Shown here: in pieces, positions 53,344 to 63,500 of the stretch | Layout: each line of letters opens with the position of its first letter | How positions within the stretch are numbered: the stretch's first letter is position 1 | NCBI GenBank assembly: GCA_041660405.1 | Contig: JBAZWL010000007.1 | Coordinates: 1-64,000, forward strand | Length of the DNA stretch: 64,000 nucleotides | Direction: 5' to 3' | From: Taibaiella sp041660405 | Lineage (GTDB): Bacteria; Bacteroidota; Bacteroidia; Chitinophagales; Chitinophagaceae | Translations under genes and position numbers: made by a program | The notes under the pieces: generated by a model | What the model was told of the DNA's origin: nothing | Databases searched by the model: none | Seen by the model: the letters and a program-made list of their open reading frames with translations, nothing else

Positions 53344-54114
53344 TCACAGATTTTCATACCAATCCAAAACATAATCAGCTACCTTTTCCCAGCCCGGTTC
53401 CCCACAAATGAAATGACTTTTGCCTTCAAATATTTTTACATCAACACGGCTATTTTCATCCTTATACCTACCGGCTATTGTTTGTGTAAGATTGGGTGGA
53501 AAAATATGATCGCTACCACCACCTACAAATAAGATTGGCGAATGAGGTTTCTTAAAATCAATATTTGAAAAAGAGTTTAACACTAACTGACGACTAACTT
53601 TATAACTTTCAGGTACCGCCAGTTTTTCAAATGCTTTTTCTTTCTCCACATCCGGTAGTGTATTGAAAAAGGAGTAATCGTACCATTTACGGCTACCCAT
53701 AAAATATTTATTAGAAGAAAAAAATCCAAAGGCGGGTAATACCGTTTTAAGTGTTTGAAATGGTGGAAAAACATTTTTCGGTGGAGCTCCATCAATGCTT
53801 ACCCCAGCTATTCCTTTTCCCATTTCTACCAATTTCAATGTGGCCATTCCTGCCATAGAATGACCAATGATTAATGGCTTTTCAGGTAAGGTGTCTATTA
53901 ATGTAGCGATGTTGTTTACAATATCGATAAACCCGGTTTTAACAAGATCAGGATGAACTTTTGCCCTCAGCTCAGCAGGATTGCCATCGTGTCCGGGGTT
54001 TGCCGGTGTATAAACTTTATATCCCTTTTGTTCATAGTAATGTTTCCATTCTGTCCAACAAATGTTGTTCACGAAATTTCCATGAATGAGTACAATGGTT
54101 TTTGATTTTGTCAT
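53344..54114 (-). CDS. Alpha/beta hydrolase
   Basis: A 256-residue hydrolase. The oxyanion strand is VLIHGNFVNN, the nucleophile elbow is GHSMAG, the acid is in FVGGGSDHIFPP, and the histidine is in GKSHFICGEPGW. There is no signal peptide, so it is cytosolic. The family covers esterases, haloperoxidase-like enzymes and others; the substrate is unknown. It is monocistronic, 47 bases upstream (by its stop) of the nuclease-like gene, and could be part of the same unit. Confidence 0.85.
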   Translation of the reverse strand: MTKSKTIVLIHGNFVNNICWTEWKHYYEQKGYKVYTPANPGHDGNPAELRAKVHPDLVKTGFIDIVNNIATLIDTLPEKPLIIGHSMAGMATLKLVEMGKGIAGVSIDGAPPKNVFPPFQTLKTVLPAFGFFSSNKYFMGSRKWYDYSFFNTLPDVEKEKAFEKLAVPESYKVSRQLVLNSFSNIDFKKPHSPILFVGGGSDHIFPPNLTQTIAGRYKDENSRVDVKIFEGKSHFICGEPGWEKVADYVLDWYENL

Positions 54115-54243
54115 GATTTTTGGGTTTAAAATTTATAGAAATATTTATCCTATGGGTGTTTTTACTGTACACAGCGTTGGAAGCTTGATCACGTGATAGG
54201 ATTTGTAAACCGTCAGCCCGTAACCGCTGTTAAATTTATAAAT

Positions 54244-54286
54244 AAAAGTTCATATAGCGACAAAAATCGCTATGAAAGCGACTTTT
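54244..54286 (-). terminator. Possible terminator of the ABC-F gene
   Basis: ATAGCGA (54254-54260) pairs with TCGCTAT (54267-54273), and outer AAAAGT (54244-54249) with ACTTTT (54281-54286). On the minus strand it is followed by ATTTAT. Internal bulges make it weak. Confidence 0.4.
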
Positions 54287-54309
54287 GTAATTCTTCGTAA
54301 CCCGGTTCC

Positions 54310-55902
54310 TTAGCCCAGCTCAATCACCTGTTCGATCTGTACCTGCTCTAGAAAATAAGTATCATGAGAAACCACGATAAGGGTACCATGATATTCATTA
54401 ATTGCATTGGTTAAGATCTCAATGTTTTGAATATCCAGGTTGTTAGTTGGTTCATCCAATATAATCATATCAGGAGCCTGGCTTTTAATAGTGAGGCAGC
54501 ATAATATCAACCGCATTTTCTCTCCTCCGCTAAGTGCTTCACAAGGTTTGTCCCAATAGGTTTTAGTAAATAAAAAGCGGTTCAAGCGGCTCTTTACTTC
54601 ATGCTCCTGTAAATGACCGGTATTGAACTGTTGTGCCTGTTCGTAAACGGTAAGCCTGTTGTCAATCAACGAATAATCCTGATCAATATAAATAGCCTTA
54701 ACGTCATCAGCCCGGTACAGATTTCCGGCTAAAGGCTGAAGCTCACCTAGTATCATTTTTATTAGCGATGTTTTTCCTGATCCATTTACACCTTTGATGG
54801 CAACGCGGTCATCGCTGATAATTTGAAAAGCCAACGGCTCCTTCCAGAGCAACTGATCGTTGTATCCGTAATTAATATTTTTAGCGGTGATTAGTATTTT
54901 CCCCTTGTGCAACGCAGACTTGTCAAAGCCCATTTTCATTTTATCCTTATCGGGTAAGGCCTTGCGTAATTGATTGATCTCTTCTGCAATAGCATTTGTT
55001 TTTTCAGTATGCACATCCTTCATACGTGAAGTGCTTTTTTCTGCATTGTTCAGCAAGGTGTTCATAGATATAGTAGGCAGGCCTGCTTTTTCCTGCTTTT
55101 TCTTACCACGGGCATCCAGTTTTTGTTGCCGCTCCAACGATTCCCTTTCTACTTCTTTGGCTTTGCGCATGGCTTTTTCTTTATTCCTTAAATCTTCACT
55201 CAGTGCATTTTCTTCTACCGCTTTTTGCGTAGCATAAAAATCATAATTACCACCATATATGGTTATGCCCCGCTTGCTGAGTTCATAAACTGTGTTAAGC
55301 AGATTGAGTAATGTTCTATCGTGGCTCACTACAACCAGTGTGTTCGTGGTTGTTTGTATATAATCGTAAAGAATGGCTCTGCTCAAAGTATCCAGATAAT
55401 TGCTGGGCTCATCCAGCAGCACAATCTGAGGCTCATGAATGCTAATACCGGAAAGAAATACTTTTGTTTTTTGTCCGCCACTTAATGTTCCCATCTTTTG
55501 AGCCAGGTCAAGGCCATCAAGCTTCCAGTGCGATAAGGCTGCGTTACATCGTTCTTCAATGGTCCAGTCATCGTTCAGTAATGTGAGGTTTTTTTCTGTT
55601 ACATCACCATCCAGAATAGCCCTTAGCGCAGTTAGTTTGTCTTCAATACGAAGTGCCTGTGCAATGGTATAGTCATTGAACTGGCCAAAAAGCTGAGGTA
55701 TATAATAAGGCCTGGAATCTGCTTGTACAGAACCATTTGACGGTTGTAAGTTGCCGGATAAAATGTTGAGCAGGGTAGATTTTCCAACACCATTATTGCC
55801 GATTAATGCAATTTTGTCCTGCTTATTGATTGTAAGATTTATGTGGTCAAACAATAAATCTTTATTGGGATGCGCGTACGCAATATTTTGTAGAATAAGC
55901 AT
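54310..55902 (-). CDS. ABC-F family ATPase
   Basis: A 530-residue soluble protein with two ABC domains in tandem and no membrane segment. First domain: Walker A GNNGVGKST, signature LSGGQKTKV, Walker B IVLLDEPSNYLD. Second: GVNGSGKT, LSGGEKMRLIL, IILDEPTNNLD. A basic coiled linker (LRNKEKAMRKAKEVERESLE) joins them. ABC-F proteins act on the ribosome and some confer antibiotic protection (ARE types). The protein resembles short ABC-F members; drug resistance is not proven. The leader carries a hairpin. Confidence 0.9.
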   Translation of the reverse strand: MLILQNIAYAHPNKDLLFDHINLTINKQDKIALIGNNGVGKSTLLNILSGNLQPSNGSVQADSRPYYIPQLFGQFNDYTIAQALRIEDKLTALRAILDGDVTEKNLTLLNDDWTIEERCNAALSHWKLDGLDLAQKMGTLSGGQKTKVFLSGISIHEPQIVLLDEPSNYLDTLSRAILYDYIQTTTNTLVVVSHDRTLLNLLNTVYELSKRGITIYGGNYDFYATQKAVEENALSEDLRNKEKAMRKAKEVERESLERQQKLDARGKKKQEKAGLPTISMNTLLNNAEKSTSRMKDVHTEKTNAIAEEINQLRKALPDKDKMKMGFDKSALHKGKILITAKNINYGYNDQLLWKEPLAFQIISDDRVAIKGVNGSGKTSLIKMILGELQPLAGNLYRADDVKAIYIDQDYSLIDNRLTVYEQAQQFNTGHLQEHEVKSRLNRFLFTKTYWDKPCEALSGGEKMRLILCCLTIKSQAPDMIILDEPTNNLDIQNIEILTNAINEYHGTLIVVSHDTYFLEQVQIEQVIELG

Positions 55903-55931
55903 AAAAATTTCTTCTTCAAAAAGTTAACAAT

Positions 55932-55952
55932 CAAAGTGCCTGGAGCACTTTG
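55932..55952 (-). promoter_or_regulatory. Leader hairpin upstream of the ABC-F gene
   Basis: CAAAGTGC (55932-55939) and GCACTTTG (55945-55952) form a perfect 8-bp stem with a 5-base loop. On the minus strand it is followed by ATTGTTAACTTTTT, 30 bases before the ABC-F start. With the upstream -7 box TATCTTTG at 56017-56010 this leaves a leader of about 100 bases, in which attenuation is possible. Confidence 0.45.
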
Positions 55953-56060
55953 TTATTTTACCGAAAAGAAATTTTTGTCTACATGAATACGTGCCTCTAA
56001 TTGAGGAAGCAAAGATAGTGATTAATCAATAAAGCAAGATAGGATACATGATTAAATGTG

Positions 56061-56666
56061 CTACCTTACCAAACCCTTGCCCTTACTTACCCATTTATTA
56101 TTTTTGATACTAAAACGATAGGGCAGATAGGCATCATCGTCCGCGTAAGATACCCCCACACGACTACCAGTTAATATCTTATCCTCAGGTATTTCACCGG
56201 CATCTTCAACCCATACCTTATCGCCGGTCAGGCTTTCTCCATTAAGAAGGGAATTAATGCCGAGGGCTTTACTTAAACTACCAGGACCTGCAGTAAATAG
56301 TGGAGGCGTTTTTCCATACCGTACCCTCATCATATCTATACCATCCACAGGCTCTATAGCTCTTATCAATACTGCATGAGGCACATCAGCCACATTGGTA
56401 ATGACATTGAAGAGGTAATGAATGCCGTAACATAAATATACATAAGCCACACCGCCAGGCATGTACATAATCTCAGTACGTTTGGTACGACGGTTATTCC
56501 AGGCATGCGAGGCTTTATCATTAACACCGGCATATGCTTCTGTTTCTGTAATGATGCCCGAAGTACGAACTCCGTCAAGCTGTGTAACCAATGTTTTGCC
56601 CAATAACTGTTTTGCTGTTTTAACTACATCTTCCTGCTGATAAAATGCTGTGCCAAGTTTATCCAT
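56061..56666 (-). CDS. 3-methyladenine (alkyladenine) DNA glycosylase, AAG/MPG family
   Basis: A 201-residue base-excision repair enzyme that removes alkylated purines. Typical segments: LLGKTLV, then IITETEAYAGVNDKASHAWN (the catalytic Glu), RRTKRTEIMYMPGGVAYVYL, CYGIHYLFNV and AVLIRAIEPVDG, plus GPGSLSKALGI. The length is normal for bacterial AAG. It is monocistronic between the ABC-F and desaturase genes. Confidence 0.93.
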   Translation of the reverse strand: MDKLGTAFYQQEDVVKTAKQLLGKTLVTQLDGVRTSGIITETEAYAGVNDKASHAWNNRRTKRTEIMYMPGGVAYVYLCYGIHYLFNVITNVADVPHAVLIRAIEPVDGIDMMRVRYGKTPPLFTAGPGSLSKALGINSLLNGESLTGDKVWVEDAGEIPEDKILTGSRVGVSYADDDAYLPYRFSIKNNKWVSKGKGLVR

Positions 56667-56782
56667 CGTAATATAAATCTGTGTATTGAAAATTGAAATT
56701 ACAGGCTTTGTTCTTTAATCTGAAAATAAATAATTGAATTAATTGAATAAAGTAGAGTTTGGTTTTTATAGTTGGAGTCAGA

Positions 56783-56815
56783 AAAAAGCGCCCTGATTTT
56801 CACAGGACGCTTTTT
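56783..56815 (-). terminator. Terminator of the desaturase gene
   Basis: Arms 56784-56795 and 56803-56814 (AAAAGCG/CGCTTTT outer part, one C/A mismatch) have T-runs on both strands. It lies about 33 bases past the desaturase stop. Confidence 0.7.
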
Positions 56816-56847
56816 ATAATTATGTATTGTACACTAAGATTAAATGC

Positions 56848-57594
56848 TTACAAAGACGGTATCGCAACAGGCTTTGTAAACTTTACTATGCCAAGCCATT
56901 TCATTAAAAGAATAACGGGATAGATAGGGTCGATCTCGTGCCAGCGTTTGCCAAAATTAATAGCCGACGGACGCTTGTGGTGATTGTTATGATACGATTC
57001 TCCCAGCATCAGAAAGTCCACAAAAAGTAAGTTATGTGAAGTGTTCCTAAGTTTGAAATTAATGTATCCAACCTTATGTGCAAACCAATTAATGATTGCT
57101 CCATGAAATGGCCCCATCAGAATAACGATAGGTAGTAATAAAAATAACCAGAACGATGATGCAAACAGAATAAAGAAAGTCAGGTAAAGCGCTAACCACA
57201 ACACTTTCGAGACCATAGAGTTAGCCCATTTGTCAAAGCCTTTCCATTCCGGGAGATTTTTGGTAAAACGTTCTTCAACAGGTATTGTTCCGTTTACAAT
57301 GCCGGAATAAATATTCTTTGTCCGCCACATCATACTGAAAATATTGGAAGAGAAAGCCGGCGAATGCGGATCTTGTTCTGTATCCGTATAAGCATGATGC
57401 ATACGGTGCATGATAGCATAGGCACGTGGACTCATGTAAGATGATCCTTGTGTTATATATGCAAAGATGAAAAAGAAGCGTTCCCAGAACTTGCTCATTT
57501 TAAAAGAACCATGTGCTGCATATCTGTGCTGGAAGAAGGTTTGCGAGAATAGGGACAAGTACCATAGGCTCACAAAAAAGATGAGTATAATCAT
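56848..57594 (-). CDS. Fatty acid (acyl-CoA type) desaturase
   Basis: A 248-residue integral membrane di-iron desaturase from the ATG at 57592-57594; the frame extends 19 codons further to 57651. Three histidine boxes: HRYAAH, HRMHHAYTD and YHNNHHKRP. Several hydrophobic segments form two membrane hairpins. Such enzymes insert a cis double bond in membrane acyl chains, commonly for cold adaptation. Monocistronic with its own terminator. Confidence 0.88.
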   Translation of the reverse strand: MIILIFFVSLWYLSLFSQTFFQHRYAAHGSFKMSKFWERFFFIFAYITQGSSYMSPRAYAIMHRMHHAYTDTEQDPHSPAFSSNIFSMMWRTKNIYSGIVNGTIPVEERFTKNLPEWKGFDKWANSMVSKVLWLALYLTFFILFASSFWLFLLLPIVILMGPFHGAIINWFAHKVGYINFKLRNTSHNLLFVDFLMLGESYHNNHHKRPSAINFGKRWHEIDPIYPVILLMKWLGIVKFTKPVAIPSL

Positions 57595-57777
57595 AAAATG
57601 ATTTTTAGCTGTAATAAAAGAAGAATGCAGGAATGAATTTAATGGGACCACCGGGAGCGATAAAAAAGGGTGGTAACTTTAGAATGGAACTACTGAATTC
57701 TGATATAAGGTGAAGATAGCGCATCTATAGTTAAGGACAAGCCAACACTAATGCTGTAGCGGCTATAGGCCCATAGG

Positions 57778-57809
57778 TAAAGGCCATTACGATAACGTAA
57801 TGACCTTTA
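57778..57809 (-). terminator. Terminator of the arsenic operon
   Basis: TAAAGGCCATTACG (57778-57791), loop ATAA, then its complement to 57809 with one C/A mismatch. It is 50-80 bases past the ACR3 stop on the minus strand. Confidence 0.6.
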
Positions 57810-57857
57810 AATCTTAGTACTATGTGCACTTCGAAGAGGGAAATGATTATAGGTTTA

Positions 57858-58951
57858 CTATAACTTGATTTCCTGATCGGATGTACGTTGACCTTTATAA
57901 TATTTTTTACGAAACCAGAAAGCTACATTTACCAAAGCTATCAGTGCAGGTACTTCAACAAGCGGCCCGATCACTCCGGCAAATGCTTGTCCGGAGTTGA
58001 TGCCAAATACACCTATAGCAACTGCGATGGCTAGTTCGAAGTTATTGCCGGTGGCCGTAAAAGCAATAGAAGTGCTTTTAGAATAATCTGCACCAAAGTA
58101 ACGGCCAGCAAAGAAACTAAGCACAAACATGATGCCGAAGTAAAGTACAAGAGGTATCGCGATACGCACTACATCCATAGGGATCTTAACGATAAGGTCG
58201 CCTTTAAGACTGAACATAACAACTATGGTAAACAGAAGAGCAATCAAAGTAATAGGGGAGATGAGCGGAATGAATTTGGTCTGATACCATTCTTCACCCT
58301 TCACCTTAATTAAAGTATAGCGGCTAATAATACCCATAGCAAAGGGAAGGCCAAGATAATGCCTACACTCTCTGCTATCTGCCCGATAGAGATATTAACC
58401 TCCAATCCTTTTAAACCAAACAATGGTGGTAGTATCGTGATAAAAACATAAGCATAGACGCTGTACAGCAATACTTGAAATATACTGTTTAAAGCAATTA
58501 GACCTGCGCCATATTCACGGTCTCCTTCAGCGAGTTCGTTCCATACTACTACCATAGCAATACATCTTGCAAGTCCGATAAGAATAAGGCCTACCATGTA
58601 TTCGGGGTAATCTCTCAACAAAGTAATTGCCAGAACAAACATCAAGATAGGGCCAATGATCCAATTCAGAAACAGGGATGCAGTAAGCACTTTTGTATCC
58701 CTAAAAACCTTTCCCATATTTTCATACTTCACCTTGGCTAGTGGCGGATACATCATCAGGATTAAACCAATGGCCAGTGGTATATTGGTAGTTCCGCTGG
58801 AAAAGGAATTGATAAACGTAGCAGATGAAGGAAAGAAATGGCCTATGCCAACGCCTATGGCCATTGCCAGAAATATCCATAAGGTAAGATAACGGTCCAG
58901 GAAGCTTAAACGCTTTCGCTCACTGGCTGGTGCACAATCATTTGCTGACAT
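57858..58951 (-). pseudogene. acr3: ACR3-type arsenite efflux pump, split by a frameshift
   Basis: Two overlapping frames make one protein. The N-terminal part (58951 to 58310, 213 residues) includes the family's LARCIAMVVVWNELAEGDRE with the key Cys. It goes out of frame at GIILAFPL. The C-terminal part continues in the next frame as FAMGIISRYTLIKVKGEEWY through FTATGNNFELAIAVAIG and ends at 57858. Adding one base near 58351-58363 restores GIYLGLPFAMGIISRY, the ACR3 consensus. So there is a one-base loss, either a true mutation, which would stop arsenite export, or a sequencing or assembly error. The start overlaps arsC by 14 bases. Confidence 0.85.
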
Positions 58952-59372
58952 GGTTTGGTTTTAAATACTCATTTACAAATGATTGACTATAATCTTTGAT
59001 CATTTGACGTACCGTTCTGAACTGTTCTTTTATCTCTTCTGGTGTTCCTGTAGCTTTTGCAGGATCAGGGAAATTGTAGTGCAGTTTAACAGCATTGGTA
59101 GGAAAATAAGGACAGCTTTCCTTTGCATGATCACATACGGTAATTACAAAATCAAAATCTACATCGCGATATTCATTGATGTTGTTGGAAGTGTGGCCTG
59201 AAATATCAATCCCGTCTTCTTGCATCGTCTCTATGGCTTTGGGGTTTACACCGTGTGTTTCAATGCCTGCGCTATATATTTGCGCAGCATCGCCTGCAAA
59301 ATGTCTTAAGTAGCCTTCTGCAATCTGGCTGCGGCAACTATTCCCTGTACAGAGTACTAATACTTTTTTCAT
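58938..59372 (-). CDS. arsC: Arsenate reductase, thioredoxin-coupled LMW-phosphatase type
   Basis: A 144-residue enzyme that reduces arsenate to arsenite for export. The phosphate-like loop is CTGNSCRSQIAEGYLRH at residues 8-24. The redox cysteine pair is in VCDHAKESCPYF, and FPDPAKATG is the usual late signature. It is the third gene of the minus-strand order arsR, DUF6428, arsC, ACR3. Confidence 0.93.
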   Translation of the reverse strand: MKKVLVLCTGNSCRSQIAEGYLRHFAGDAAQIYSAGIETHGVNPKAIETMQEDGIDISGHTSNNINEYRDVDFDFVITVCDHAKESCPYFPTNAVKLHYNFPDPAKATGTPEEIKEQFRTVRQMIKDYSQSFVNEYLKPNHVSK

Positions 59373-59409
59373 TAATTAATTTTTAATGGCTTTGAGATGT
59401 ATTTTTTCG

Positions 59410-59979
59410 TTAGCAGCAGCCACTCCCCGGCGTACAGCAAGCAGCGTCTGCAGCTAAATTTGCAAGTTCAATTTTTTCCTTTTTTTCTACTGCTGCAGGT
59501 GCGCAACATTCTTCGCCTGAAGCCGTTGTGCCGCAGCTTCCCCCACGATCAATGGCTTTGCATTGCGTATAGTCAGGTGTTAAATTCACGATCAGGTTTT
59601 CACCATCATTAATGAATTCAGCAGGATACATTTGACGGGTATCAAACTGTGCATTACCGAATTCAATTTTTACAATGCCTTTTGAGTTCAGCTGCAATTT
59701 CGATTCTACGATATCGATAATTTTCAAAGCCTTATTTACTTCCATCGCCCTGCCGGATTCTTTTTGCGAAGGCTCCCAAAGTTGTACAATAACCTCTGTC
59801 CAGGAGTTCATCACACCGCCGCAATCCACTGATACTATTGGCGCTTGTTTGATCTCAGTAATGTGGTACGACGCATCAACCCATTTGTGTTCTGCGTACT
59901 GGAATTGAAGTATCAATTCTTGATTTTCCTGTAGTCTGGACTTAAATTCCTGCCAGCTCATTGTTTGTATAGTATTCAT
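59410..59979 (-). CDS. DUF6428-family protein with a Cys-rich tail, arsenic operon
   Basis: A 189-residue soluble protein. The DUF6428 core reads YHITEIKQAPIVSVDCGGVM, EVIVQLWEP and a late QMYPAEFINDGENLIVNL. The C-terminal ~50 residues add many cysteines: YTQCKAIDRGGSCG, GEECCAPAAVEKK and a final CCTPGSGCC. The tail could bind arsenite or another soft metal, for example as a chaperone to the pump (inference). It lies 37 bases upstream of arsC and 39 bases downstream of arsR. The family is common in Bacteroidota ars operons but its role is not established to my knowledge. Confidence 0.75.
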   Translation of the reverse strand: MNTIQTMSWQEFKSRLQENQELILQFQYAEHKWVDASYHITEIKQAPIVSVDCGGVMNSWTEVIVQLWEPSQKESGRAMEVNKALKIIDIVESKLQLNSKGIVKIEFGNAQFDTRQMYPAEFINDGENLIVNLTPDYTQCKAIDRGGSCGTTASGEECCAPAAVEKKEKIELANLAADAACCTPGSGCC

Positions 59980-60018
59980 GTTATATTGCTATTTAATGAT
60001 TGATATGTTTAAATTTTT

Positions 60019-60348
60019 TTAGCAACAGGATGTGTTCTCCTTATATGACCCAAAGAAGGCAACCATATTGGTTTTGAGTAATTTCCAGGCTTTCGGATCT
60101 ATGCAATAGCAAACTCTTACTCCTTCTATGGTACCTTGTATAATGCCTGCATTTTTCAATTCTTTTAAATGCTGTGAAATGGTAGGTTGAGCAAGACCAA
60201 GCTCTTCTACCAACTCGCCACAAATGCAAGCATTAGCTCCGATGATGGATTGAAGAATAGCAATGCGAGCCGGATGTCCCAATGCTTTCATCATGGTTGC
60301 CAATTGATTTTGCTCTTCTGTAAATATTTCTGTTTTGGTAAGTCCCAT
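60019..60348 (-). CDS. arsR: ArsR-family arsenic-responsive repressor
   Basis: A 109-residue winged helix-turn-helix repressor. The recognition helix region is ELGLAQPTISQHLKELKNAG. Cysteines in ACICGEL (before the DNA-binding helix), VRVCYCID and the terminal TSCC could bind arsenite. It opens the operon; the likely operator lies just upstream at 60368-60383. Confidence 0.92.
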   Translation of the reverse strand: MGLTKTEIFTEEQNQLATMMKALGHPARIAILQSIIGANACICGELVEELGLAQPTISQHLKELKNAGIIQGTIEGVRVCYCIDPKAWKLLKTNMVAFFGSYKENTSCC

Positions 60349-60367
60349 TTGTTCTATTCTGTATTAC

Positions 60368-60383
60368 ATTGCAATATTACGAT
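60368..60383 (-). promoter_or_regulatory. Candidate ArsR operator
   Basis: A 16-bp imperfect dyad, ATTGCAATATTACGAT, is centred on AATATT, with 12 of 16 bases symmetric. It is 20 bases upstream of the arsR ATG. Its form and place fit an ArsR autoregulatory site. Confidence 0.5.
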
Positions 60384-60466
60384 TGATCATTTTAAGAACA
60401 AAATTTTTCTTCGCAGAGTATTCAACGAACTAGCTTGTAAGATTAACATTCTTGCTTAATAGCATA

Positions 60467-60484
60467 CCCCCATAATTATGGGGG
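60467..60484. promoter_or_regulatory. Perfect 18-bp palindrome between arsR and a T9SS gene
   Basis: CCCCCATAATTATGGGGG is perfectly symmetric. A TAnnTTTG -7 box (TATATTTG, 60508-60515) lies 23 bases to its right. The palindrome would sit about 38-55 bases before the start of transcription of the T9SS gene, an activator-like position. No regulator is known to me for it. Confidence 0.55.
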
Positions 60485-60573
60485 CAGGAATCCACAATAT
60501 TTTAAGATATATTTGCTAAGAAAGTTCTATTATTTATGCATCATGGATTTTTTTAAAGAGCTAACACAAACAT

Positions 60574-63500
60574 ATGAATCGATTTATCCCCCTGTTAATT
60601 TTAATTTTCCTATTCTCATTTACAACCTTCGCACAGGTTTCTGTAACAGCCACTGGTGGCACATTAGGACCAACAGTCTACACTAATTTTACAACTGCAT
60701 TTACTGCAATTAACAGTGGTACACACACCGGTAGTATTACGGTTCAGGTTACAGCAAGTTTTTCAGAGAGCAGTACCGCCGTGTTAAATGCCAGTGGTAG
60801 CGGATCTGCCAGCTACACATCTGTTCTGATTAAGCCAGCTGCAAGCGTAAGTCCTGTAATTACCGGTACGGCAGATAACTCTGCTTCTATCAAACTGAAT
60901 GGTGCAGATAATGTAACTATTGATGGATCTAATAATGGTACCACCAGTAGAGACATGACTTTCCAAAACAGCAATTCATCAGGATCAGGAGCGGCTTGTA
61001 ACATATGGCTGGCCAGCAGTAGCACAGATGGAGCTACAAATAATGTTATTAAAAACTGCAAGATCCTCGGATCAAGCTACACCCTTGGGGCGCCATATAT
61101 GGGTGTATGTATTCATAGTAGTTCGGGAACACTGACAGGGTATTGGCTGGCGGGCGCTCTTACTACGGGAGCCAACAGTAATAACCTGATCCAGAACAAT
61201 CTTTTTAACGCAGCTAATGCTGCAGTTGTATTTAATGGTGGTGCAACAATGGGTGAAACGGGTAATCAAGTAATAGGTAATGCCATTGGAGATATAACTT
61301 CAGTGACAAACAGGAAATTTACAAACGTTGGTATATTCCTACTGAATCAGACAAATTTTACCATCAGCCAAAATACTATTACCTGGCAAAATGCTACAAA
61401 CATAAATGTAACTCCGGGAGCAATATCGATAGGGGCCGGCTGTACAAATGGTACCATAAGCAGGAATACAATCAGCAATATACGCTTCACCACTACACCT
61501 ACGGAAGGCGGTATTGTTCTGAACTCATCAGCCAGTGCTAATATTAATGTGAATAACAATTTCATTTCGGATGTAGCGTCAACCGGTTCTGCCACTGTGG
61601 CCAATAATGCTTACGGCATTGCTATTCTTGGAGGAAGTGGTTACAATCTGGCATACAATTCTGTTAATATGAATACCGATCCTACTACTACTGCAACCGG
61701 CTACCAGGCTGCATTGTATTTAGGCTCTGGTGCTACAGTGCTGAATATCCGCAACAATTTATTTATCCATACCGGTGCCAATACTACTAATAAATTCAGT
61801 GTGTATGCGGTAAACTCAAACCCTGCCAGTTCCGTAATTGATTATAACGATTATTATACTACAGCATCTGCATTGGGTTATGCTGGAGCTAGTCAAACTG
61901 CATTGGCTGATATTCAAACCAATTTGCAAAACGGACTTAATCATTCTAAGAATGTGCTACCTGTATTTGTATCTCCTACTGATCTTCATCTTGTAGCAAG
62001 CAATGCAAGCAACCTGGCCAACATTTCAGGTGCAGGTACAGCTATAACGGGTGTAACCATAGATATTGATGGAACGGCACGCCCGACTTTACCTACTATT
62101 GGCGGCCATGAACTGGCTGCTCCATCCTGTATTCCTCCAGGTTCACCTACAGCTACCAGTATTACAGCTACCAGTGCATCTCTGAATTGGACACAGACCG
62201 GCACACCTCCGCAATGGCAGATCAAGTACGGAGCAGCAGGGTTTAATCCCGCTACTGCAGGCACTTCTATCTTTACCCCTACCAAACCTTATCTATTAAA
62301 TCCACCGCTCACTGCCTCCACTTCGTATGATTATTATGTGCGCGCCGTTTGCAGTGCCGGCGATACGAGTGCATGGTCTGTGGTTACTAATTTTACAACT
62401 AATTGTAATGCACCATCGGTTGTCAGCAAAAAAGATAGTTTCAATTGCGGGCCCGGCGTGGTTAACCTTGAAGCTACTACAACTGCAGGTTCCAGCATCA
62501 AATGGTATGCCAACGCTACTGGTGGCCCTGCATTGGCAACAAGCAATACTTTTACAACACCCTCAATCGCTGCCACTACTACTTATTATATATCGGCTGT
62601 AAGCGGTACTTGTGAAAGCTTGCCCCGTACCGCTGTGGTGGCCACTATCAGATCTATACCTGTAGTTAATATCGGTAACGATACAACAATATGCCCTGGC
62701 GTTTCTTATACATTAAATGCTGCTACAGCAAATGCTACTTATGCATGGAGTACAGGAGCAACTACACCAACGATCACTACAAATGCAGCAGGTACTTATT
62801 CCGTTACTGTTACCGTAAATGCTTGCAGTGCTTCCGATACAAAATTGATTACACCCGGTGTAGTGCCTGTTAATAACCTAGTCGCAACCACAAATCTTTG
62901 TTCTGGTGAAACAGTAACCCTGAACGCAGGTAACACAGGAAGTACTTTTCTCTGGACTCCGGGAGCCGCCACTACTCAAACGATTAATGTAACTGCCGGC
63001 GGAACTTATGCCGTACAAGTTAAAAGTACAGATGGTTGTGTGATTAATAGTTCAACCAATGTTATCATCCGCCCCTTGCCTGTAGCAGCTTTGGGTAATG
63101 ATACCAGTATCTGCAACGGAGCTCAGATCACATTAGATGCTGGCAATCCCGGTTATAGTTACTTATGGAATACGGGCGCTATCAGTCAGACCATTACCGT
63201 AACAGATTCCGGTACTTATTCTGTTACTGTTACTACACCTTATAATTGCGTTAATACGGAAGATAAGCATGTTGCCTTTCTGCCGGCCCCTTATGTAGAG
63301 GGTTTTAACTTCATCCCGTTATTTTACGAAGAGTTGGGTAAAGTGAAATTCTCCCCACTGAATCCGACTTCTGTAAATACACATAAATGGGACTTTGGAG
63401 ATGGTAGTCCTACATCAACACAAGTAAATCCTGAACATATTTATGCAAGCAGCGGACAGTATAATGTAACCCTTACCGTATACAACGGTTGTGGCAGCTA

